From Eunapius fragilis (Eukaryota; Porifera; Demospongiae; Spongillida; Spongillidae), in assembly GCA_963681505.1 (NCBI GenBank), contig OY811988.1, positions 992,001 through 1,056,000 of the forward strand: a DNA stretch of 64,000 nt, in the 5' to 3' direction. The position numbers and the translations under genes are program-made. How positions within the stretch are numbered: the stretch's first letter is position 1; each line of letters begins with the position of its first letter. Below the pieces are notes generated by a model. It was not told the DNA's origin. It saw only the letters and a program-made list of their open reading frames with translations, and made no database searches. This document shows, piece after piece, positions 52,350 to 61,600 of the stretch.

Positions 52350-53500
52350 TGAAAATGGTTTGGTATTTAATGCTAGCATTCCTACTTACCCTAATCACCT
52401 AATAATGTCTACTAAACCACATCACATGATCTTAACATTCACCTTGCATGCACACACATGCACACACACATACACACATACACACATACACACACATACA
52501 CATACTTGAAGAAGTTGCCAAGGGGTAATACACTCACACAGTTGGTGGGATGGCTGCTTTGCCACACCCTATGATGAGGCTACCATGATGCATGTAGCCA
52601 CAGTCTTGATAACTGGGGCACTCCTGCCAAAGGGGAGGGTTGATGGACTAACTGTGGGCTGTTAGCACTGAAGTTTGATTGTTTTGGTGTCACTCTGAAG
52701 TTTTTATAGTTCACTGTGTGATGTTTTTTCAGTACCAAATAGACCCAGGCAGCGATATGTTTTGGTGCCTAGCTGTGTAGGGCTTTCATTGTGCTGTGAA
52801 TATTCTTACATGTAGTGGTTGTATTGCAGGACCTTTTGGGAGGATATTGGCATGTGTGCAGCTACATACATAGAGTACACATGTGTGTGTATCTGTGTCT
52901 GCATGTCACTAAGAGAAGAAAGCACAATTCTGTCAAGATGTGTGTATGCATGTGTTTGCATTTTATACCGGTATGTGCATGTGCATCCACATATGTTTAC
53001 AATTGTCTGTACGTGCTTATATCTGTGTGAGTAGGTGAAGATGCCTAGAATGTGGTTTGAAAGAGGCGAATGTGATTTTGGAGCATTCAGAATGAAAATG
53101 TTTAGCTAGAGGCTTGGCAGCTTGGAGGTGGCACCAGTATTACTGCCATTAGTAGCTGAGTGCACTAAGAATCTATCCTTCTCAATAGTCTTCATCCAAA
53201 TTGTATGTATGGTATGTTTGCATGGTGTGATATCTTTAAATGATATATTTTCACCCTGATAGGATCAAGCCTTACATCAATTGATCGAAACTGAAAGATC
53301 TGATGTGAACTTACATTAGTTGTATTGTTACATCTGTACATGTACATGTTGTGTACTATTCTATCTCCACTTGTGAGACTAGCTGGGTGTAACTGAACGT
53401 TTCCATACATGTACATGTCATGTTAATGTACATGCATAGAAGTCTTACAAAGGGGTGTGGCCATATATTACTATATAGCAATGACACAGTACACTTCTTC
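52350..53500. other. No gene recognised
   Basis: A CA-rich microsatellite lies at 52448-52503. Cys/Val-rich frames at 52815-53030 come from TG-rich DNA. ACATGTACATGT words cluster at 53335-53435. Confidence 0.35.
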
Positions 53501-53529
53501 TATGCATCATGCTTCTAATAGGGTCATGT

Positions 53530-54270
53530 GATCAAATGGAATCAGGATAGCGGCCAGACCTGGTGTGCATCAGATTGAATCTTTTTTATGAAATCAGGGT
53601 ATCCTGATTCTATTTGATGCACACTGGTCTGGTCGCTACCATGTTTCTATTTGATGCTCACTAGGGTCTGGTCGATACCACAATCCTATCAGCTGCACAT
53701 CAGAGACTGGCCAATAGCTTTATTTGATGCACACCAGGTCTGACCGCTAATGATTCTGTCTGATGCACACTGCTACCATGACCCTCACATTAGGAATTGC
53801 CACGTACTAGCATATCAAGTAATGCGAGCAGCAGTCCCTGGTGTGCATCAGATAGAATCATGTTAGCAGCCAGACCTGGTGTGCATCAAATGGAATCATA
53901 TTACCTCGTCTGCATCAAGTAAAGACACGCTAGTGGCCAGTCGCTGTTGTACATCTGGTAGGTTTGTGATATCGATCAGACCCTGGTGTGCATCAAATAG
54001 AATCATGTTAGCAAACTGACCCAGTTTGCATCAAATTGAATCATTAAATTCTAGTAGTGGCCAATCCCTGGTGTGCATCTAATAGAATCTTGGTAGCGAC
54101 CAGACCTGGTGGGCTTCAAATAGAATCAGGATAGCGGCCAGACTCGGGTTTGCATTTAAAATAAAGTGGCAGTCCCTGATGTGCATCTAATAGAGTCATG
54201 TTCGTTGGTGTGCATCAAATAGAATCATGTTAGTGGCCAGACCAGGTATTGTAATGCAGTCTTGTGTGCA
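53530..54270. repeat. Degenerate satellite of about 40-45 bp in both orientations
   Basis: The core GGTGTGCATCAAATAGAATC with TAGCGGCCAGACCT repeats at irregular spacing. In about 53595-53775 most units are inverted (GATGCACACCAGGTCTG), while 53530-53580 and 53835-54250 carry direct units. No reading frame is conserved. Confidence 0.8.
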
Positions 54271-54576
54271 TCAAATAAGTCATTTCGTAAGTTGCTTTTG
54301 AAACCCCACTTTGAGCAGAACAAATACAGTGTGTACGAGGCTTCTTTTCAAATGAGCGCATGCGTAGACCCTTCAAAGCCGCATGCATATATGGCGTCAT
54401 CGTCGGGAAATCTACTGCAACTATAACCATACATTCCTCTCATCCAGAAGAAATATCTTAGGTGGGTCTTGAAGTAAATTGAGGGGCTAGTGGCTAATTC
54501 CCAAGTCTCTCCTCTAACAGGTCCCCGAGAAACGATGAAGCACAGCAGAACCTGCATATATATCGATACTAGTACG

Positions 54577-54910
54577 CACAGGGAAAAAACGCGTCGAATC
54601 TTATTTGATTGTGAGAACGATTTTACAATTGATTTATTTGATTTACTTATGATTTGAAATCAAATGAAGATTTATTTAGATTCTAAATCACACGAATGAT
54701 TTCGTGTTTGATTTTTTATCTGTTTTTGATTTCCCATAGATTTTTAATCCTTTGACAAATCTAGTGTAGATTTTGAAAAGATTTTCTACTAGATTATGCT
54801 TGGAAAATGTGCGCCAAATCCTGTTTGATTATGCGCTGGATTTTTCACATGATTGGCTTCAGATTGGGAATCAATGAGTGATTTTAAGAAATCCAACAAT
54901 ACATATGATT
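54577..54910. repeat. GATTT-rich subterminal region, possible EnSpm-like terminus
   Basis: About twenty GATTT or AAATC words occur in 330 bases, and the segment starts with CACAGGGAAAAAACGCG. EnSpm/CACTA elements carry many short subterminal repeats and CAC termini; this side is downstream of the EnSpm-like transposase ending at 55034. The opposite terminus is not identified in the window, so the assignment is tentative. Confidence 0.4.
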
Positions 54911-55033
54911 TAATATATTATTATTAGTACATTTAGCCAGTCATTGTAGTTATGGCTTTCAACAATATACATGCTGCATACACAACAGTTCAACATAACT
55001 GCACACATTCATACATTGAAGTACATTGTTCAG

Positions 55034-58000
55034 TTACATCTCTGGTAGATTGGCAACATAATATGAAGATTTCTTCTCACCACGTACCAGGGTACAGCGA
55101 CTGATAAACCTTCGAGGACTAATGATCTTATCGCGTTGATAAAATGTATCACTCACTAAATATAGGTTTGAGAATTTATCTTTCTCAGGTGTCTTAAACA
55201 CCATCCAAGTTACATAAGCCAGTATTACATTTTGGAGGTTTCCAGTGTCACTTTTATGCTTGATGTATATTTGGAAGTAGAATCTCACAATCCCAAAGTA
55301 AGGGTGCAGTTCATTGCTGTCATTCATTACAAACATTGCTTGTATCAATGCACCTCTATCAGTTGAATTATAATCAGATGAAAATAATTGTCCATTTACC
55401 CGGCACCTTCCAAATTTATCAATTCTTGGAAATGCATGTACTTCATTGTTGAACGAGTTGGTACAAAATAGTGTGATCTCCTGGTAGAAACTGTCATCAA
55501 CTTTAACTTTAATCTTGCTGGGATGCAACAATTCAATTGGCCAGTCAATAACGTCACCACGATCAATTGCTCTATAATACTCAAACATGTCCTCCCTTAT
55601 TTGGGTAAGTTCTTTCAAGTGTTTCAGTTCATTATACTTAGTGGAAATATTTCTGTCCACACTAGTAAGTTCTATTAAAGCCTCAGACATAAATTTTTCA
55701 TCCATTGGTGTTAGAGGATCAGTATAACAGTTGAAACAGAACTGCTGTATTATTTTGTTTAATATTTGTATTTCAATGTTTCTGTTACTGTTTGGAATGT
55801 CTGCAAGCACTCCATTCATACGCTCATACCCAAAACACCAGTACCCATGTGGGGGGCCATAATCAGCAACAACATCAGGAAGGTGCAGTGCTAGATGGTA
55901 ATTAACTGAAACCTTCCACTTTCCATAGACCTTCTCAAACAGTTTGTGATGTTGGTAAAGCTTTGTATATAACATGCATATGTCATCTTGGAGTAATGAC
56001 AGCTTGATAATAATCTCTACAATTTCACAGAGCAAGCAGAGACACTGATATTGGCTCACAGGTAGCAGCCCTGCAAAGCAAGGCCTGGCATAAATACACA
56101 GAAAGTTTTTCCACTGTTGTGCAGTCATGCCAGGAAGATCATCCTCATCTTTAATGCCAGTGGGAATTCGTCCTACATCATATGGTACTTTGACATGTTT
56201 GAAGCGATCCTGGAACTGTAACTTCTTGTCTTTAGGTAGAGAAGAAAGGCACAGTTTGATTTCGTTGTGTGCCATACCCAATAAGAATGTATGCATAGGG
56301 TCCGTTATAGACATTCGTACAATATCAAAGTATGGTAGCCTTATAAGTTCACTATACCGAACCCCATTCTTTTTTTGAATAGAAAGGGCTTCCGTTTTGG
56401 ATTTGGCAAGCAGATATTCTTTGGATTGTAAATTTGTCTCCTCCTTTGTTCTGTTAGGTGCCATAATTGATGTCAAGTAACTCATGTTCCCTGATGACCC
56501 TCTCATTGAAGGTTCCCTCTCAGCTTTGAACTTGCATCGTGAGCAACCATAATCTGCTTTGTGGCTAACAAACTGGGAGACTTTTCGTAATGCAGGCATA
56601 TCTGCAGACGATGCAATAAGTGCAACTTTTACAGTTTGCCTTCAGGATGTAAAGGCAAGCCATCCCACAAGAGCAGCAAATCATCCACCAGTGGCTTAAG
56701 AAATGTGTTAATATTTCCTTTTGGTTCTGTTGGCCCAGGTATTATGCCTAAAACCATTGTCCATCTTTCCTTAAATCTCTCTGCTCGTGATAAGTTCAGC
56801 ACTGTCATCATCAAAGCAGCCACTTTATATTCAGATCTTTCAACATTAAACCAATGTTGTTTTGATTTGATAGAAATGGCACTGATGTGTCGAGAGGATT
56901 TTCAAGAAACTCCTTCCAAATTTCACCATCATATACATCTTGTTTTTCATCAGGTGCTACTTCTCTGTTTTGTGATGTAGCCAATAGCGTACGAAATGGT
57001 TCATCACTGAACATAGCTTTTAACTAAACAGAAGGTGGTATAAAGTGAAATGCTTTGTGATAGGACCATTTCTTCTGGGCAAATGCCAAATTTCTGAAGT
57101 ATCCTAGTTCATAACCACATTTTTTCCCAAAATGTACTGCTTTGCAATGTGCAACCCTTTGAGCTTCTTCCAGATTGTAAAGACAGTTACAAGTGTCATT
57201 AGGGCAAACAACATAAACTGTTTTCTCTATTTTAGGCAATGCAACCACTTTCTGTAATGCATACAGTGACGTGGGAAATACAGCATGTAAAGGATGTGAG
57301 GTAAGCTTCAGTACTACTGATATTAGGCCACAGATGCATGCAATAACTGGTTGTGTCAATCTGAAAATTATAGATATCCTTAAGAGCAAGGTACAAATCC
57401 ATCTTAACATCATGGATGGAGGTGTGATGTGTTGTAAGTTGCCTTGACTCTCATTACTGCTTTTGGAAGGATTTGCAGATTCAGAAATACTGGCCGAAGT
57501 TGCAGTGTCATCAACTGTCATGCATTTTATTAATAATTTTTGTTTACTACGATATACTCACATACCTTGAAGTAATTGTCGTTGGCATGAATACAGAACA
57601 GATTCATCATCATTTTCACCACAATCTAATTGACATGCATGATATGACATATACATTATAATTGACATGAATAGTTCACGCATGCATGCAGCATATTTGA
57701 ACACATATATATTGTCATTGTTCATTGTTATAAAATTACCTGCATGCTCACCTTCTTCAATCACTTCCTCCTCTGTACAATCCATTGCACAGTCCCCAGC
57801 ATATGTAGAGACATTTTCAGTATCAACCACACAGCCCATTCCTTAAAAAGTAAAGCAACTCATTCAGTGATGTATTCATTTTTTGTTCAATCCTCCTTGC
57901 ATAACATTAACCTGCACTATATTAAGTTGCTCAATCTTTAGTTCTACATTTTATATGAGCATGAACTTATATGTTGCAATGGCTAGCGCTCATTATGCTT

Positions 58001-58649
58001 GTTCTGAAAGAACCATACCTATATACATGTACATGCTATTGTACCTGATTCTTCTGCCTCACAGCAATTCTGTGGGAATTTTTCTAATCCAGTACCAGCA
58101 AAATCATCTTCATTCTCTACATGAAAATCAATTACAAGCTAGGTTAGTAATTTGGTACGTTTCCATTCATGTACCTGAATCTGAGCATATGTCCAGATCA
58201 TGTCTGCAGCCGTCATCCCCACATGATGCATTTGCCTGCAGTTGTGTTTTTGAACCACTTTCATTATCAACATCCAATACAAGTCCACTGTTGTCTAAAG
58301 AATGCATGCACGATAGAAGTGCAGTGATTATCACACGCAAGCGCGCTCATAAAACTTTACGATCAGTAATCACAGAAGTGCTTGAATTAGAATCCACCGT
58401 TGCGTTAGCGCATGCAGTTGTCGATGCTGTTTCTGGTACTGTAGCCCCACTTTCCACACCGTAAATCGTCCGATGTCTTCGTACAGTCGAGTACGAAAAG
58501 GTATACCTTCGCTTGCACCTTGCACAATCGCACGAATGGAGATAGTATCGCATTGAAAAAGGCGGGATTGCAAGCTCATTAAATGTGCATTTATGCATTG
58601 TGAAACGTGACTGACACGTGTATGCTGACTCATAGTTTTTGCAACGCAT
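55034..58649 (-). pseudogene. EnSpm/CACTA-like (tnp2-type) transposase gene, with frame breaks
   Basis: Likely 5' exons: from 58649 (MRCKNYESAY, then CDCARCKRR), 58294-58175, 58116-58045 and 57841-57740, the last three with matching splice sites. Then 57521-57024 (CPNDTCNCLYNLEEA), 57014-56811 (EKQDVYDGEIWKEF), 56823-56629 (VLNLSRAERFKERW, LGIIPGPTEPKGNINTFLKP, LWDGL) and 56630-55034 (PALRKVSQFVSHKADYGCSR, RLPYFDIVRMSITDPMHTFL, LHLPDVVADYGPPHGYWCFG, YERMNGVL). These are tnp2/DUF4218-type motifs. An in-frame stop near 57027 and frame changes near 56830 and 56630 break it; these could be real or sequence errors. Confidence 0.7.
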
Positions 58650-58660
58650 GCACGTGTGCA

Positions 58661-61600
58661 ATGTCTACCCAACAGTCTCGAAAACCGGCTGGGGATTGGT
58701 CTGCATTAAGGACGCAAGTAAGGGAATTGGAAGATAGGCTCGCCTTGCTCGAGAACGTCGTCGACCGTATTGATGAGATCGATAAGACCGTGAATGAACT
58801 CAAAACTACTGTGGTATTTACGATATATAATATATATTCACAAGTGACACAATAATACATACACGATATATATATCGTCCCATGGTCACGTGATTGCTCA
58901 CGTTACCACATCACCACATCTTCCCCTCTAAATCTTGAAGGAGGTCTTATGATGGTTCCTGTCCTAGAACGAGTCTGAATGGTACTCGGAGGTGGTTGTG
59001 CTGGATGTGAACGGTCCTCTTGATTATCATTGGAGGTAGCTGTATGACCCTCATCCAGTGGAGTAGACTGAGCATGTATTTCCTGTGATGCAGGCTGTGG
59101 CTGATCCTTGCCTTCTGTATTATCATCCTGATCAAGGTCTGAACTTTGATTAGGAACAGCTATAAGGTGGTGTCGATTCCTCCTCAATTGACCAAGTGGT
59201 GTGTCCACTAGGTACGAACTAGGTGTATGTGATGGTGCTACCACTTGGCCAGGGATCTTTCTGTCCCCAGATGACACCCATACGTCCATCCCATTTCCCA
59301 GCGCCGGGAGTGGGCGTGTCCTGTGAGCTCGATTGTATTGAGCTTCCTGTTTATCCTTAAACGCCATGTTCTGTCTCTTGTACTCTTTTAGAAATGGCCA
59401 CTCAGGGATTAGATGGGTGGTTGTTTGTGGTAGTGTGGTGCGAAGTTTCCTGCCCATCAACAATTCTGATGGGCTAAGGTTACACCATGGGAGGGGAGTA
59501 GCATTATAAGACAGTATAGATATCCCTGGATCATCTGAGCACTTCAAGAGCCTCTTAGAAGTTTGGACTGCCCGCTCAGCCTGCCCGTTACCTTGAGGGT
59601 AGCGAGGGCTGCTAGTCACATGAGTAAACCCATACCTGTTGGAAAACTCTTTCATTTCAGATGATGCGTACTGTGGGCCATTGTCTGTAATCAATACCTC
59701 TGGAATTCCATATCTCGAGAAGGTGGTTTTGAGAACATGAATGATTGCACTTGAAGTTGTAGTAGACAGCTTGGTCACTTCCAGGAATCGGGAGAAATAA
59801 TCTACTAGTAGCAGATACTTTTGTCCATTCAACTCGAAAAGGTCTGATCCGACCTTCTGCCAAGGATAGTCTGGAGGTTGTGAAACAATCATTGGTTCCT
59901 TATGTGGAATAGCCAGTTTAGCACAAATCTGGCATTGTTCCACCATCGACTCAATCTCCTTGTTTACTCCTGGCCACCAAACAGACTGCTGAGTCCTTAA
60001 CTTGCATCTTTGGATCCCCAAATGCCCACTGTGAATCCTGCTAAGAGTTTCTTTTTGACAAGCCTTAGGAACCACAATGCGATCACCAAACAACAACAAT
60101 CCTTTGTGGACTGTCAATACCCCTCTATGGCCCCAGAAGGGTTTCAGTTTAGTATCAATGCTATGTTTGTCAGGCCAGCCAAAAGAGCAGTACTTCATCA
60201 CCTGGGCGCATAATGGATCCTCAGCCTGGTGCCGTTGGTATTCTAGTAATTTTCTTTCAGTTGCAGGTAAATGGTGGGTAACACACTCTATGTATAGCTC
60301 TACTTCCTCCTGGAGAGCCTTGCAATCCAAATCTGAGGTACCAGTGGGAGCACGGGACAAGGTATCAGCTGTGTAAAGCAGCTTTCCTGGTACATGGGAA
60401 ATGGTGTAATCAAATCGCATAAGTCTCAAACGAAACCGCAATATGCGAGGTGGAAGGCTGTCCAAGTATTTTGCGTTTAACAGAGGGACCAGTGGTTTGT
60501 GATCAGTTTCTATACTGAATTTCTTGCCAATCAGATAGTCTTTAAACTTTTCACATGCCCAGGTCGTGGCCAGTGCTTCCTTCTCAATCTGCGCATATCT
60601 TAGTTCTGTCTCTGACATTGATCGAGATGCAAAGGCTACGGGCTTCCAGGAACTATTGTGCAATTGTAACAGCACAGCCCCTAATCCATGTGAAGATGCA
60701 TCAGCCGAAACTTTAGTGTCAGCCGCTGGATCGTAGTACACCAAAACAGCTGGCTGAGTTAATTCCATCTTAATGCGAGCAAAGGCTTCCTCCTGTGGTT
60801 GACCCCATCTCCAAGCCTTCGTGGCTCCCAATAGCTCCCTTAATGGCTGACTAATCTGCGCCAAGTTAGGGGAAAACTTACCCAGCTGCGTTACCATTCC
60901 CATAAACCGACGCAAGTCAGATGGGCTCTCCGGTGGAGGCATGTTCTGTATTGCGGCAGTTTTATCAGGATCTGGGGATATGCCATTTTTGCTGATGATA
61001 TGACCTAGGAACTTCATTGTTGGTTTTGAAAACACACATTTCTCTTTGTTTAATGTCAGTCCAGCAGCTGCAATACGAGACAGTGTGTCTTGTAGATGAT
61101 GATCGTGTCCTTCCTGGGTGTGTCCAAATACAAGCACATCGTCCATCTGGCAAACTACTCCGTCAAGGCCCTCCAATATTCTGCTCATAACTTTCTGGAA
61201 GTGTTCAGGGGCACATGAGATGCCAAATGGTAGCTTGTTAAAGCAATAACGTCCGAACGGTGTAATAAATGTTGTGAGAAGTCTCGAGTCCTCTGACAAT
61301 GGAATTTGCCAGAATCCGCTGTTGGCATCTAGTTTTGAGAATACCTGAGCTCCTGCTAAAAGAGCTAACGTTTCGTCTACCTTTGGGAGTGGATGTACCT
61401 CACGTAGGATGCACTCATTTAGAGGTTTCAGATCCACACATATCCTTATATCACCACTCTTCTTCGGTACCACCACGATGCCCGCGCACCACTCTGTTGG
61501 GCTTTCCACACGAGATATCACACCCATACGTTCCATCTTCACAAGCTCCTCTCTGACCTTTTCCCTCAGCGGTATAGGAACATTCCTAGCTGCATAAAGA

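Noticed and set aside
51939-52509. Cys/His/Leu-rich frames resembling a cysteine-rich secreted protein
   Set aside because: Minisatellite translation with units of 21 or 24 bp.
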